Below, one piece after another: positions 8,726 to 19,093 of a stretch of 64,000 nucleotides of DNA. The stretch lies in the NCBI GenBank assembly GCA_026005135.1, contig BPKM01000005.1, positions 161,190 through 225,189 on the forward strand. Direction: 5' to 3'. Each line of letters starts with the position of its first letter. Positions within the stretch are counted from its first letter, which is position 1. The translations under genes were made by a program, and so were the position numbers. The notes below the pieces were generated by a model. That model had not been told where the DNA came from, did no database searches, and worked only from the letters and a program-made list of their open reading frames with translations. Origin of the DNA: Leptospiraceae bacterium (GTDB lineage: Bacteria; Spirochaetota; Leptospiria; Leptospirales; Leptonemataceae).

Positions 8726-10404
8726 ATGACTAAAAAATATTTTATTTTTTTTCTTGTTTTTTTTGTATTTTCTTGTTATCTTATTAATAACAACTCAAAA
8801 AAGCAAAAAAAAGAACGAGAACAATTTCTATTATTATACTATTTATTAAATTTACCCGAACCATTAACAATAACCTGCGAAGATATTCCAGCTAAACAAC
8901 CAACAACGAACATTAAACACATCTACTGAAGATTGTGGTTTACTATAACTTTAGATCCTAATTTTTATAGAATCAATGGCATTTTAGTAAAATCAATCTT
9001 GGACAATATGGCAATCTTACTGTGGAAATGGTATTTCTATTAGTATTATTGATGATGGTTTAGAAATCAATCATGAAGATTTAAATGCAAATATTGAATC
9101 GGGGAAAAGTTATGATTATTCTGATGGTGATAGTGATCCAACGGGAAATCCTTCTAGATGATGATTCTTTACATGGAACACCTGTTGCTGGACTGATAGC
9201 AGCAAAAGACAATTCTATAGGTGTTCGTGGAGTTGCTCCTCGTTCTAAAATACGCGGATATAATGCCATCAAAACAGGTTATGCATCCCATATTGTAGAT
9301 GCAACAGTTCGAGATATCCAGAATATCTGGATATCAAATAATAGTTGGGGTCCAGCTGATAAAACAGGATTTTTATGGAATTCTGAAGATCTATGGAAAT
9401 CTTCTATTGAAGAAGGATTAAATAAAGGACGTTATGGTTTAGGTACTATTTATGTATTTGCAGCTGGCAATGGGGCATATATAGATCCTCAAAATAAACA
9501 ATATCTTGTAGATAATTCTAATTATGATGGTTATGCAAATTATCATGGTGTTATAAGTGTTTGTGCAGTTGGAGATGATGATAAGCAGGCAAATTATTCT
9601 GAAAATGGAGCAAATTTATGGATCTGTGCACCTTCTATGGGAAATAATAATAATGGTCTTGTTACAACAGATTTAACTAATACCAATGGTTTGAATACAA
9701 AATTTATTAGTAAATTTGGATCAGATCTTTCAAATACAAATTATACAAAAAATTTTAATGGAACATCAGGTTCTACTCCTATTGTTTCTGGTGCAATTGC
9801 TTTAATGCTACAGGCAAATCCTAATTTAAGCTGGCGAGATGTTCGTTATATTTTAGCAAAAACAGCAAGAAAAAATGATTTTACTGATAGCGATTGGATA
9901 AATAATGCTTCTGGATTTTCTATTAATCATAAATATGGTTTTGGTGTAATTGATGTATCAAATGCTGTAAATATGGCAAAGACCTGGAGCAATTTGGGAA
10001 ACTATCGTAAATGTGTAATAAAAAATATTCCTGTTTATCAAAATATTATCGATAATGGTACACCTACAATCAATGAATTTGATACTTCTGTTACAGGTAT
10101 AACAAAAATAGAATGGGTGGATGCAACTGTTCATTTAAATCATGGATATTGGGGAGATTTATCTATAAAACTATATTCTCCATCAGGAACCGAAGCCATT
10201 TTAATGGAACCACATAATTGTTCAGATGGAAATGGTAATAGAATTGGTTGTCAGTTAGGAAATATGGATTGGCGTTTTGGAATTGCTAGATTTTTAGATG
10301 AAACTGCAATGGGGAAATTTCGCATAGAAGTTCAGGATAAAATACCAGAAGATGGTGGATATTTTAAAAAATGGGATTTAACGATTTATGGAAGAGTAGA
10401 GTAA
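8726..10404 (+). pseudogene. kexin/subtilisin-like secreted protease (S8 + P domain), frameshifted
   Basis: A start with good SD (AGAGGT before ATG 8726) gives a lipoprotein-like signal ending FVFSC. The coding trace then changes frame several times between about 8920 and 9165: DPNFYR, then WHFSKINLGQYG, then GISISIIDDGLEINHEDL (catalytic Asp), then DDSLHGTPVAGLIAAK (catalytic His). From about 9163 to the end one frame is intact, with NGTSGSTPIVSGAIALML (catalytic Ser) and a C-terminal proprotein-convertase P domain (TKIEWVDATVHLNHGYWGDL to DLTIYG). All parts of the triad are encoded, but in different frames. Either a decayed exoprotease or an error-rich stretch of sequence. The intact frame alone spans 9085-10404. 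Confidence 0.75.
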
Positions 10405-10411
10405 TGATTAT

Positions 10412-10876
10412 ATGACTATGCAAAAGCAATTCATTATCATTGGCGCAAAAGATCGTATTGATTTTCCAGAATTTGGTATATATGATATTCCTTGTAGAAT
10501 TGATACAGGTGCTTTAACAAGTTCGATTCATTGTCATAGAGTTAAAATAAAACAGGGAGTTGATGGAAAAGAACGATTATATTTTCGATTATTAGACCCT
10601 AAGCATCCAAATTATCAAAAAAAGGATTTTGTTGTAGAAAATTTTACAGAAAAAAAAATTAAAAGTTCTAATGGTCAATCCGAATATCGATTTGTTATTC
10701 AGGCAAAAGTAATTCTATTTGGTATGGAGATTATAACAGAATTTAGTCTTGCAGATAGAGAAAGAATGCAATTCCCTGTTTTATTAGGAAGAAAATTATT
10801 AAATAAACGATTTCTTGTTGATGTTTCAAAAAATGATTTATCTTATAAATACAAACAAAAATATAGTAATTCATAA
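10412..10876 (+). CDS. rimB: RimB-type retropepsin-like aspartic peptidase (ATP-dependent Zn protease family)
   Basis: A 154-residue protein of the PF05618/COG4067 family. The retropepsin-like DTGALTSSIH (residues about 30-39) carries the single catalytic Asp expected of a dimeric aspartic peptidase, and FPVLLGRKLL lies near 130. In Pseudomonas RimB acts with RimK to control polyglutamate tails on ribosomal protein S6; the adjacency to rimK, 25 bp downstream, supports the same pairing here. Two ATGs six bases apart (10412, 10418) are both possible starts. Confidence 0.75.
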   Translation: MTMQKQFIIIGAKDRIDFPEFGIYDIPCRIDTGALTSSIHCHRVKIKQGVDGKERLYFRLLDPKHPNYQKKDFVVENFTEKKIKSSNGQSEYRFVIQAKVILFGMEIITEFSLADRERMQFPVLLGRKLLNKRFLVDVSKNDLSYKYKQKYSNS

Positions 10877-10901
10877 TAAATAGTTTCAGGAAAGCAAAAT
10901 T

Positions 10902-11828
10902 ATGCTCAAAATATTAGTTTTATCTAGAAATGAAAATTTATATTCTACAAAAAGAATATTGGAAGAAGGATTAAAAAGAAATCATCTTATTGAAGTAGTT
11001 GATTATACTAAATGTCATATGGTAATGGAGAAAGGAAAACCATTCATATATTATGGAGATAAAGACATAGGTAATATTGATGCTATTATACCAAGAATTG
11101 GTGCAACAAATACATTTTATGGAACAGCAGTAATAAGACAATTCGAAATGAAAAAAGTATTTACAACATGCGGTTCCTTAGCTTTATTACGTGCAAGAGA
11201 TAAATTACGTAGTTTACAAATATTAGCTAAAGCAGGCATTGATATTCCCAAAACTGCTTTTGCAAAATATCCGGCTGATATCAATTATTTAATTGAAAAA
11301 GTAGGAGGACCTCCTTTAATAATAAAATTATTAGAAGGTACACAAGGATTAGGCGTTGTACTTGCAGAGAGCAAAACTGCTGCTCGTTCTGTTTTAGAAG
11401 CATTTTATGGATTAAAAGCAAATATTCTTGTTCAAGAATATATTAAAGAATCTTCTGGAGAAGATATTCGTGCTTTTGTTATAGATAATAAAGTAGTAGC
11501 AAGTATAAAAAGAAAAAATTTTATTAAAGATGAATTTCGTGCTAATATCCATAGAGGAGGTATTGCAGAAGAAATACAATTAACAAAAAAAGAACAACAA
11601 ATTGTTTTAAGAGCTGCAAAAAGTTTGGGATTGAAAATTGCAGGTATTGATTTGCTTCGTTCAAAACGGGGACCATTAGTTTTAGAAGTCAATCCTTCTC
11701 CAGGTTTAGAAGGTGTAGAAAAAGCATCCAATATCAATATAGCAGGTAAAATCATTCATTTTATTGAAAAACATATAAAAGATAGTAAAAATTATAAAAA
11801 GCAATTAAAAGATAGAGTAGGGGTTTAA
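10902..11828 (+). CDS. rimK: RimK family ATP-grasp ligase (S6--L-glutamate ligase)
   Basis: A 308-residue ATP-grasp ligase. Signatures are AIIPRIGATNTFYGTAVIRQFE (near 65), RDKLRSLQILAKAGIDIPKT (near 105), the Lys and Gly-rich loop KLLEGTQGLGVVLAE, and the Mg-binding EVNPSPGLEGVE near 268. RimK adds glutamates to the C-terminus of ribosomal protein S6 and thereby adjusts translation. It follows rimB directly and is 38 bp before thyX on the same strand, so a three-gene transcript is possible. The residues after about 295 are lysine-rich and probably disordered. Related LysX/CofF ligases are the main alternative, but the RimB neighbour favours RimK. Confidence 0.85.
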   Translation: MLKILVLSRNENLYSTKRILEEGLKRNHLIEVVDYTKCHMVMEKGKPFIYYGDKDIGNIDAIIPRIGATNTFYGTAVIRQFEMKKVFTTCGSLALLRARDKLRSLQILAKAGIDIPKTAFAKYPADINYLIEKVGGPPLIIKLLEGTQGLGVVLAESKTAARSVLEAFYGLKANILVQEYIKESSGEDIRAFVIDNKVVASIKRKNFIKDEFRANIHRGGIAEEIQLTKKEQQIVLRAAKSLGLKIAGIDLLRSKRGPLVLEVNPSPGLEGVEKASNINIAGKIIHFIEKHIKDSKNYKKQLKDRVGV

Positions 11829-11866
11829 GATTAAACGATTTTTCCTTTTTAACCGATATAAAAACA

Positions 11867-13438
11867 ATGAAAGTAAATCCAGTAAAAGTACAATTAATAG
11901 CCTATACAAAAGAACCTTATGATCTATCAATTGCATCTGCACGTACCTGTTATTCTTCTAAGGGAATTATTTATCCAGAAGACGTATCTAAGGACGAAAA
12001 GGCAAAAATGTTACGGGATAAGATTGCACGTTCTACTTTAGAAGCAGGTCATCTAACAACAAGACAGCATCCTCATTTTATTTTTGCTATCGAAAACATA
12101 AGTAGAATGGCTGTTTGGTCTTTTTTACATTCTCATCCCTTTTATAATTCAGAACAGGTTAGCCAAAGATATGTAGAAGTAAAACCAGAACAATTTTATT
12201 TTCCTGAATCTTTGCAAAGAAATATAAAATTATACGAAATATATAAAAATACCATAAGCTTTCAAATCCATTCCTATCAGGAATTTATAAGGATTCTAAT
12301 TCCCTATATAGAAAAAGAATATTATAACATTTTTCCTTATAGAAAAAAGCAAAAGGAACGCTGGGATAAAATTATTTATAAAAAAGCAATGGAGATTGCT
12401 CGTTATATTCTTCCACTTGCTACATTTACCTATTTATATCATACAATAAGTGGAATAACATTATATCGTTATAAAAAAATGGCAGAAGTTAGTGATGTAC
12501 CATCAGAAACAAGAGAATTAGTATTTAAGATGTGGGATTGTATCAATCAAATTGATCCACTATATGCAAAAGAAATGAAGGATCCTTTACCTATCGAAGA
12601 AACACCAGAATATAAATTCTTTATGAATTTATTTTATAATAACCAGGAAAAAAGATATACAAAAAATTTTATTAAATATTTTGATCAAAAATTAGGGAAT
12701 TATTACTCTCGATTAGTAAGTTATAATACATCATTAAAAGAAGTTTTATTAGATAGTATATTTAGTGTATTAGGTTATTATGATGTTAATTTTAACGAAG
12801 AAGAAATTTTAAAGTATCTTTTTGATCCCAAATACAATATACACCTTGCATCAACCTTAAATGAGACAATGCATTCTAAATTAAATCGTGTCTTATATCA
12901 TATACATTTTACTTTTCAAAAGAAAATATCTCATACAGCAGATAGTCAGGATCAACGCCATAGGCTTGTTCCAGCATCAAGACCTTATTTAATGCATCAG
13001 TTTACAGGAGATGCAGATTATATTACTCCACAACTGATTCGTAGCAATGATAATTTAAATGAAATTTATCATAGCTATATGGAAAAAATTTTTTCCAATA
13101 TTCAAAACTTTTTAAATTCTGGTGCAACCTTAGAAGAAGCATGTTATCTTTTACCCAATGCTTTTCCTGTGAGATTCTATGAATCAGGAGATTTACTAAA
13201 TTTAATCCATAAATGGAAAATGAGAACCTGTTATAATGCTCAGGAGGAAATTTTTCATGCTTCAATTCAAGAAATCCAGCAAATAGAAAATATATTTCCT
13301 TTTTTAAAAAATTATTTTCGCGCTCCTTGTAATTTAAGAAAAAGGGCAGATATAAAACCCTTTTGCCCTGAAGGTGAACGTTTTTGTGGATTACCTGTAT
13401 GGAATTATGATTTAGAAGAATATCATCGTTTGATTTGA
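11867..13438 (+). CDS. thyX: FAD-dependent thymidylate synthase, long two-part form
   Basis: A 523-residue protein, about twice the length of classical ThyX (220-250 aa). The N-terminal part has the ThyX opening VQLIAYTKEP...ARTCYSS, then HFIFAIENISRMAVW and a degenerate signature YNSEQVSQRYVEV (near 92). A classical RHR appears only in the second half (QDQRHRLVPASRPYL, near 363), followed by a C-terminal LRKRADIKPFCPEGERFCG tail. ThyX makes dTMP from dUMP using methylene-THF and FADH2. I infer an internal duplication in which the RHRxxSxNExSxR residues have been divided between halves. It overlaps the convergent transketolase gene by 16 bp. Confidence 0.75.
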   Translation: MKVNPVKVQLIAYTKEPYDLSIASARTCYSSKGIIYPEDVSKDEKAKMLRDKIARSTLEAGHLTTRQHPHFIFAIENISRMAVWSFLHSHPFYNSEQVSQRYVEVKPEQFYFPESLQRNIKLYEIYKNTISFQIHSYQEFIRILIPYIEKEYYNIFPYRKKQKERWDKIIYKKAMEIARYILPLATFTYLYHTISGITLYRYKKMAEVSDVPSETRELVFKMWDCINQIDPLYAKEMKDPLPIEETPEYKFFMNLFYNNQEKRYTKNFIKYFDQKLGNYYSRLVSYNTSLKEVLLDSIFSVLGYYDVNFNEEEILKYLFDPKYNIHLASTLNETMHSKLNRVLYHIHFTFQKKISHTADSQDQRHRLVPASRPYLMHQFTGDADYITPQLIRSNDNLNEIYHSYMEKIFSNIQNFLNSGATLEEACYLLPNAFPVRFYESGDLLNLIHKWKMRTCYNAQEEIFHASIQEIQQIENIFPFLKNYFRAPCNLRKRADIKPFCPEGERFCGLPVWNYDLEEYHRLI

Positions 13439-15427
13439 GATAAGATAAATTTTTTTAAATTTTTTACAGTAAAACCAAAATATTCCATTAAAATATCACC
13501 AGGTGCCGATGCTCCAAACTCTTTTATTCCATAAACATGTTCTGGTTCAACCCATTCATACCAGCTCTGAGGATGAGCTGCTTCTATTGCAAAGCGAAGT
13601 TTTTTATTGATACCTAATAAAGATTCTTTATATTTATCTTTCTGTATTCTAAATAGTTCTAAACAAGGAACAGATATTACTCTAACAGAAAAACTTTCTT
13701 TTTCTAATTCTTTAGCTACTTCAATACTGAGCTCAACTTCTGAACCTGTAGATAGAATTACGATAGGGGATTGATTATTATGATAAGATTCATAAATAAC
13801 ATAAGCTCCTTTCTCAATATATTTAAAATTTTTAGGATTATAATACATATTTGATATTTTGTCTTGATAATACAAGAATTGTTGGTGTATGAAGATTTTT
13901 TAAAGCAAATTTCCAGGCAATTAAAACTTCATGATAATTATAAGGCCTCCAGATCTGTAAATTGGGAATAATTCGAAGGGAAGGTAAATGTTCAATTGGT
14001 TGATGTGTTGGTCCATCTTCTCCTAAACCAATACTATCATGAGTAAAAATATAGATTATTCCTAATTTCATTAATGCAGACATTCTAATAGCATTTCTAC
14101 CGTAATCAGAAAAAACTAAAAATGTTCCTCCAAATGGGCGAAAACCACCATGTAAGAATAAGCCATTCATTATAGCAAACATTCCAAATTCACGAACGCC
14201 GTAATATATATAATCTCCTTTAAAATCTATTGTTATATCCTGTGCTTTCTCCCAGATTGTTAAATTAGAATGAGTTAAATCAGCAGAACCACCAATCAAT
14301 TCTGGTAAATAGGGTTTAATTTCGTTTAGAATTCTTTGTGATGTTTTTCTTGTTGCTTCTTTTTCTATTTGATTTTGTTTTAATGATAATATATATGTTT
14401 CTAACTCTTCTGGTAATTTATAATTCATTCTTCGTTCTAATTCTTTTGCTAAATCGGGATATTCCTTTTTATATTTTTCAAATAATTGATTCCATTCCTC
14501 TTCCCATTTTTCTCCCTTAGAACGAGCATCAAATGCATCATAAATTTCTTGTGGAATTTCAAAAGGAGGATATTCCCATCTTAAATTTTCTTTAGTAATC
14601 TGAATTTCTTCTGAACCAAGCGGTGCTCCATGTACAGATTCTTTTCCAGCTTTATTAGGAGAACCAAAACCAATGGTGGTATTACAAATTAATAAACTTG
14701 GTTTTTTTGATTTTTGTGCTTTTTTTATAGCAGCTATAATATCCTTAGGATTATGACCATCAATATTATCAATTACATGCCAATCATAAGATTCAAATCG
14801 CTTTTTTGTATCATCAATAAACCATCCAGAAGTATGACCATCTATGGAAATAGAATTATTATCATAAAATACAATAAGCTTTTCTAATTGCCATTTACCT
14901 GCTAAAGAAGCTGCTTCATGGGAAATGCCTTCCATCAAACAACCATCACCTACAAAAACATAAGTATAATGATCTATAATAGGAAAACCTTTTCGATTGA
15001 ATTGTTGAGCTAATATTTTTTCTGCCAGTGCCATTCCTACTGCATTAGCAAATCCCTGACCCAATGGGCCAGTAGTAGTTTCGATTCCAGGAGTATGTCC
15101 ATACTCTGGATGACCAGGTGTTTTTGAATGAAGTTGTCTAAAATTTTTAATATCATCGATTGTAATATCATAACCAGAAAGATGTAAAAGTGCATATATT
15201 AACATAGATGCATGACCATTAGATAAAACAAATCGATCCCTATTCCACCAATTAGGATTTTTAGGATTATGTTTTAAAAAATCATTCCATAATACTTCTG
15301 CAATATCTGCCATTCCCATTGGAGCACCTGGATGACCAGATTTTGCTCTTTCAATAGCATCAATACTTAAAATACGAATAGCATTTGCTAATATTTTTCT
15401 ATTTAACTTAGATTTTGATTTAATCAT
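13423..15427 (-). pseudogene. tkt: transketolase, interrupted by one frameshift
   Basis: Together the two frames encode a transketolase of about 667 residues: [17 protein letters not shown] near 31, thiamine-binding [18 protein letters not shown] near 160, [23 protein letters not shown], and [16 protein letters not shown]. The first frame (to 13838) stops just after LVLSRQNI. The remainder (EKGAYVI, GSEVELSIEVAKEL, C-terminal FGASAPG) continues in another frame to 13423. The shift lies at about 13850-13870, near an A4 run. Start ATG 15427 has AAGGAT upstream. As a central pentose-phosphate enzyme it is unlikely to be lost, so a sequencing indel is the simplest explanation; a genuine mutation cannot be excluded. 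Confidence 0.85.
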
Positions 15428-15504
15428 AGATTTATCCTTATGGATTATTTTATAGAACCAGTTTTTTTGAATTCTATCTTAAAGCATCTATTTTTATAAA
15501 TATG

Positions 15505-16422
15505 TTATAATATCTTTAGGTCTTTTTTGATTTCTATTGCAATTTGTTCTGGTTCTTCTTCCTGAAAAAAATGCGATGCATCTGGAAAATCAACACGTCT
15601 ATAATGATTTAATATCTTTTCCCATTCTTCTCTAACAATTGGTGGAAATACCATATCTTTTTCTCCCCAAAAAATTGTAGAAGGAATATTCTGAATCAAT
15701 GGTAAAACCTTTTTTTCTATTTCTTCTAATAAATCTGAAGATCTGATAATAGAGCGGGGAAAAACCCAGGTAGGAATTCTACTTTCTTCTGTATTAAATG
15801 GAGCAAGATAAGCTTTTTTTAAAGCCTCTCTTTTTTCTGGATTTCTTTTCTTTATCCCTCTTAAAAGTAAAGGTAATGAAATCATTAAAAATGAATTTTT
15901 TTGTTTGATCTGCTCTAATATTGTATCTCCACCCATTTTTTCTGAAAAAGATTTTGCAGATTCATACATTTTTGTGCCTTCTTTAAATTTCCAAGCCCAT
16001 GTATTTCCTAAAAAAATATGTTTAAGATTTTTTATATAATTACGGATTGCACTTAATCCAATAGGTCCACCCCAATCCTGTATAAATATAGAAAATTGAT
16101 TTTCAAAAATTCCTAATCGATTTAAAAAAATTTCCATAATACGTGAATGAGCTTCTGGAATATAAGTATAATCGGGATATTTTGGTTTAGAAGACATTCC
16201 AAATCCAGGATAATCCGGTGCAATAATTCTAATACTATCTTTTAGTTTTTTAATAATTTCTGAATATAATAATGACCAGGTAGGATTACCATGAAAACAA
16301 ATCAAAATATGTTCTGAATCTTTTGGACCTTCATCTACATAATGAATCATAATATTATCAATTTCTATCCAATTATCCTGAAAGGGATATAAATCTGGAT
16401 CAATATCAAATGGTCTCTTCAT
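15505..16422 (-). CDS. alpha/beta hydrolase, haloalkane-dehalogenase-like
   Basis: A 305-residue alpha/beta-hydrolase. The oxyanion and halide-binding motif HGNPTWSLLY (near 44), the nucleophile elbow IQDWGGPIG with Asp as nucleophile (near 115), a cap domain in the middle, and the catalytic His in DASHFFQEEEPEQIA (near 283) match haloalkane dehalogenases and their close relatives. In that family Asn of HGNP and Trp of DWGG bind the leaving halide, and both are present. The natural substrate may not be a haloalkane. It stands alone on the minus strand upstream of the transketolase gene. Confidence 0.7.
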   Translation of the reverse strand: MKRPFDIDPDLYPFQDNWIEIDNIMIHYVDEGPKDSEHILICFHGNPTWSLLYSEIIKKLKDSIRIIAPDYPGFGMSSKPKYPDYTYIPEAHSRIMEIFLNRLGIFENQFSIFIQDWGGPIGLSAIRNYIKNLKHIFLGNTWAWKFKEGTKMYESAKSFSEKMGGDTILEQIKQKNSFLMISLPLLLRGIKKRNPEKREALKKAYLAPFNTEESRIPTWVFPRSIIRSSDLLEEIEKKVLPLIQNIPSTIFWGEKDMVFPPIVREEWEKILNHYRRVDFPDASHFFQEEEPEQIAIEIKKDLKIL

Positions 16423-16461
16423 AACATTTTAAATTAAAGATTTTGATATTTCCGTCAATAT

Positions 16462-17400
16462 CTAATTTATAATAATTGCATAATTTGCTTTTTTCAAAGG
16501 AATAATTTGAGAATTTATTATAGGGAATTCTTCAAATTTTATATTCCATAAATTTCCTCTAAAGGGATTAAAATAACATGTTAAATTTTTACATAAATCA
16601 GATAATTGATTTTCTGAGGAAAATGAATTATTATAAAAAAGTACTGGTTTATTTTTGTTTATTTTTTGTATTTGATTATTATTTAATATTATTTGCAATG
16701 AATTATTTTGATTAATTGTTATATTATCATAATCACGAATAATCTTAATCGGTAAACCCTTATCAGAAAAAAGAATGCTATATTCTTCAAGTTGAGGTTC
16801 TGAATGTAAAAATAATAAATTTTCTTTTATATATGCTCTTCTTGAAAAAACTGTTCCAGCCAAAATATTTATATTATATTTTTTTGAAAGTTTTGCGAAA
16901 GTTTGAGTATATAATTTAAAAATTTTTTCTGAATGAACTAAATATAATGCTTTTTCTATATTAAAGTTTGTATAAAAAAAATGATTCAAAAACGAAAAGG
17001 GATTATAAAGAATTAAACGAAATAATGCATTTCGATATGTTTTACTTAAATGAATTTTAAAAGATTCTTCTGTTGTAATTAACCAATATCCAATTTGGGG
17101 AGGAAAAATAACAATAGTATCTTTTCGAAAATATGGCTGTAAATTTTTTAAAATTGTATCAAGTTTTTTATAAAAAATTTCTTCTGATGCATATTGAAAG
17201 ATATTCATAAATGGTTCTATAAAAATAATATTCTTAATGTTTTGTGGTTTTTTATTTTTAATTATTAAAATATCAAGAGGTTCATTCCATATTGATGGAT
17301 TATTTGGGGGTTTTTTATTCCCTATAAATTCACTAATAAAAATAAGACTTAGAACTAAAAATATCGTAAAAATAAAAAACTTCCTATGATTAATCTGCAT
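16462..17400 (-). CDS. membrane-anchored protein, possibly degenerate nitrilase-like
   Basis: A 312-residue protein with one N-terminal hydrophobic segment (about 9-25), so probably anchored with the rest outside. Parts recall the nitrilase/apolipoprotein N-acyltransferase fold: TIVIFPPQIGYWL where the catalytic Glu would be expected, NINILAGTVFSRR, and an EYSILFSDKGLPIKI-like strand. The usual catalytic Glu-Lys-Cys residues cannot be placed (Pro-Pro replaces the Glu motif, and no clear Cys), so activity is doubtful. I do not recognise a specific family. Confidence 0.4.
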   Translation of the reverse strand: MQINHRKFFIFTIFLVLSLIFISEFIGNKKPPNNPSIWNEPLDILIIKNKKPQNIKNIIFIEPFMNIFQYASEEIFYKKLDTILKNLQPYFRKDTIVIFPPQIGYWLITTEESFKIHLSKTYRNALFRLILYNPFSFLNHFFYTNFNIEKALYLVHSEKIFKLYTQTFAKLSKKYNINILAGTVFSRRAYIKENLLFLHSEPQLEEYSILFSDKGLPIKIIRDYDNITINQNNSLQIILNNNQIQKINKNKPVLFYNNSFSSENQLSDLCKNLTCYFNPFRGNLWNIKFEEFPIINSQIIPLKKANYAIIIN

Positions 17401-17462
17401 AAGGTTTATTCAAATTAAAATTGTTAAATATATCTGTCTATTAAATTTATAGTTATAAATCA

Positions 17463-17981
17463 TTAACGAGGTTTTTTGTAAATTGTATAATCAGGTATAA
17501 TTTGTTCATATTCATTTTTAAATAATGGACTTGAAATTAAAAAATCTGCTGTTGATCGATTACATGCAACAGGTATATTCCATACCATTGCAACTCGCAA
17601 TAATGCTTTTACATCTGGATCATGTGGCTGTGCTTCTAAAGGATCCCAGAAAAAAAATAAAATATCTAATTGACGTTCAGTTATCATTGAACCAATTTGC
17701 AAATCTCCACCAAGCGGTCCGCTCTGTAATTTATGTACTTTTAAATTTGTTTCTCTTTCTATTAAGCTACCTGTAGTACCAGTAGCATATAAAATATGTT
17801 CCGACAAAGAACCTTCATTAAATAAAACCCATTCTAAGAGATCCTCTTTCTTATTATCATGTGCTACAAGTGCAATACGTTTTTGTTTAGGCATTTGATA
17901 TTTTTTCTGTAGCATAAATGATAAAAAAAATTTACTTGATTTACGGTCAATGGCTTTCTCTTTATAATTAAAAAGATTCAA
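17463..17981 (-). CDS. mgsA: methylglyoxal synthase
   Basis: The core (residues about 30-172) is a clear Mgs[44 protein letters not shown], and [41 protein letters not shown], with the catalytic Asp in GPLGGD. It converts dihydroxyacetone phosphate to methylglyoxal as an overflow path when phosphate is limiting. The frame starts about 29 residues before the normal N-terminus; internal ATGs at codons 23 and 30 (MPKQKR) would give the usual length, and I favour the latter. It is divergent from the dehydratase gene at 18064. Confidence 0.85.
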   Translation of the reverse strand: MNLFNYKEKAIDRKSSKFFLSFMLQKKYQMPKQKRIALVAHDNKKEDLLEWVLFNEGSLSEHILYATGTTGSLIERETNLKVHKLQSGPLGGDLQIGSMITERQLDILFFFWDPLEAQPHDPDVKALLRVAMVWNIPVACNRSTADFLISSPLFKNEYEQIIPDYTIYKKPR

Positions 17982-18063
17982 AAAATATTTTACATCAATT
18001 AGAAAATAAAAAATTCATCTATATATTTATAATATAAATCTTAAATAAGGCGAAATATAAGAT

Positions 18064-19053
18064 ATGCATACAAAAATTCTAATAACAGGTGCTGGTGGTT
18101 CTATTGGCTCTGGTCTTGTAAAAAAATTAATTGAACATGGTTATAATGAACTTGTATTACTTGATAATTCAGAATATTTATTATTTAGCTTAATACATAA
18201 ATTAAATTATCAATATAAATCTTATTTAGCAGATATAAGAGATAAAGAAAGACTAAATGAAGTACTGGAAATAGAAAAACCAGATATTATATTTCATACC
18301 GCAGCATTAAAGCATGTACCTTTGTTAGAAGAAAATCCAACAGAAGCAATTAAAACCAATATCTTAGGAACATGGCATTTAGTAGAATTAGCACTATTAT
18401 ATGGGGTTAAAAAATTTATTTTTATATCCTCTGATAAAGCAATAAAACCAACAAGTATAATGGGAGCCACAAAACGAATTGGAGAAATGATATGTCAATA
18501 TTTTAAAAAAAATTCCAATACCATTTTTGTATCTGTTCGATTTGGTAATGTTTTAGGTAGTTCTGGTAGTGTTATACCTATATTTAAAGAACAAATTGAA
18601 AACGGTGGACCTGTTACAGTAACTGATCCAGAAATGAAACGTTTTTTTATGTCCATTGATCAAGCTTGCGAATTACTTATTCGAACTATGGAAATTGCTA
18701 ATATTAATGATGATGTATTTTTTTTAAATATGGGGGAACCAATCAATATATATGAGCTTGCTAAATATATGATACTTTCTTATGGAAAAATGCCAGAAAA
18801 AGATATAGAAATACAATTTACAGGTTTGCGTCCAGGAGAAAAACTTTATGAAGAAGTATATGATGAAGATGAATCTATAAGGCCTACTCAAATAGAAGGA
18901 ATTCAAAAAGTTATATTAAATGGAATACCAGAAGATTTTTTAGAAATACTAAATGAGTTAATTAAAATAAAAGATAAAAAAGAAATAGAAAATTATATTA
19001 AAAAATTAGTCCCAGAATTTCGTAATCCATTGAATTTAAAAAAAGTTGACTAA
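18064..19053 (+). CDS. nucleoside-diphosphate-sugar 4,6-dehydratase (FlaA1/PseB/CapD-like SDR)
   Basis: A 329-residue extended SDR. It has the Rossmann motif GAGGSIGS at 8-15, FHTAALKHVPLLEENPTEAIKTN, SSDKAIKPTSIMGATKRIGE (near 122-140; the family replaces the SDR Tyr with Met in SDKAxxPxxxMGxTK), SVRFGNVLGSSGSVIPIF, and FTGLRPGEKLYEE. Soluble members of this family (PseB, FlaA1) dehydrate UDP-GlcNAc to start synthesis of pseudaminic-acid-like or FucNAc-type sugars for flagellin or surface glycans. The N-terminal transmembrane part of CapD/WbpM is absent. Confidence 0.85.
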   Translation: MHTKILITGAGGSIGSGLVKKLIEHGYNELVLLDNSEYLLFSLIHKLNYQYKSYLADIRDKERLNEVLEIEKPDIIFHTAALKHVPLLEENPTEAIKTNILGTWHLVELALLYGVKKFIFISSDKAIKPTSIMGATKRIGEMICQYFKKNSNTIFVSVRFGNVLGSSGSVIPIFKEQIENGGPVTVTDPEMKRFFMSIDQACELLIRTMEIANINDDVFFLNMGEPINIYELAKYMILSYGKMPEKDIEIQFTGLRPGEKLYEEVYDEDESIRPTQIEGIQKVILNGIPEDFLEILNELIKIKDKKEIENYIKKLVPEFRNPLNLKKVD

Positions 19054-19093
19054 CATGATCATTTCATAAAATAAACAAAAGTGAGGATAAACT

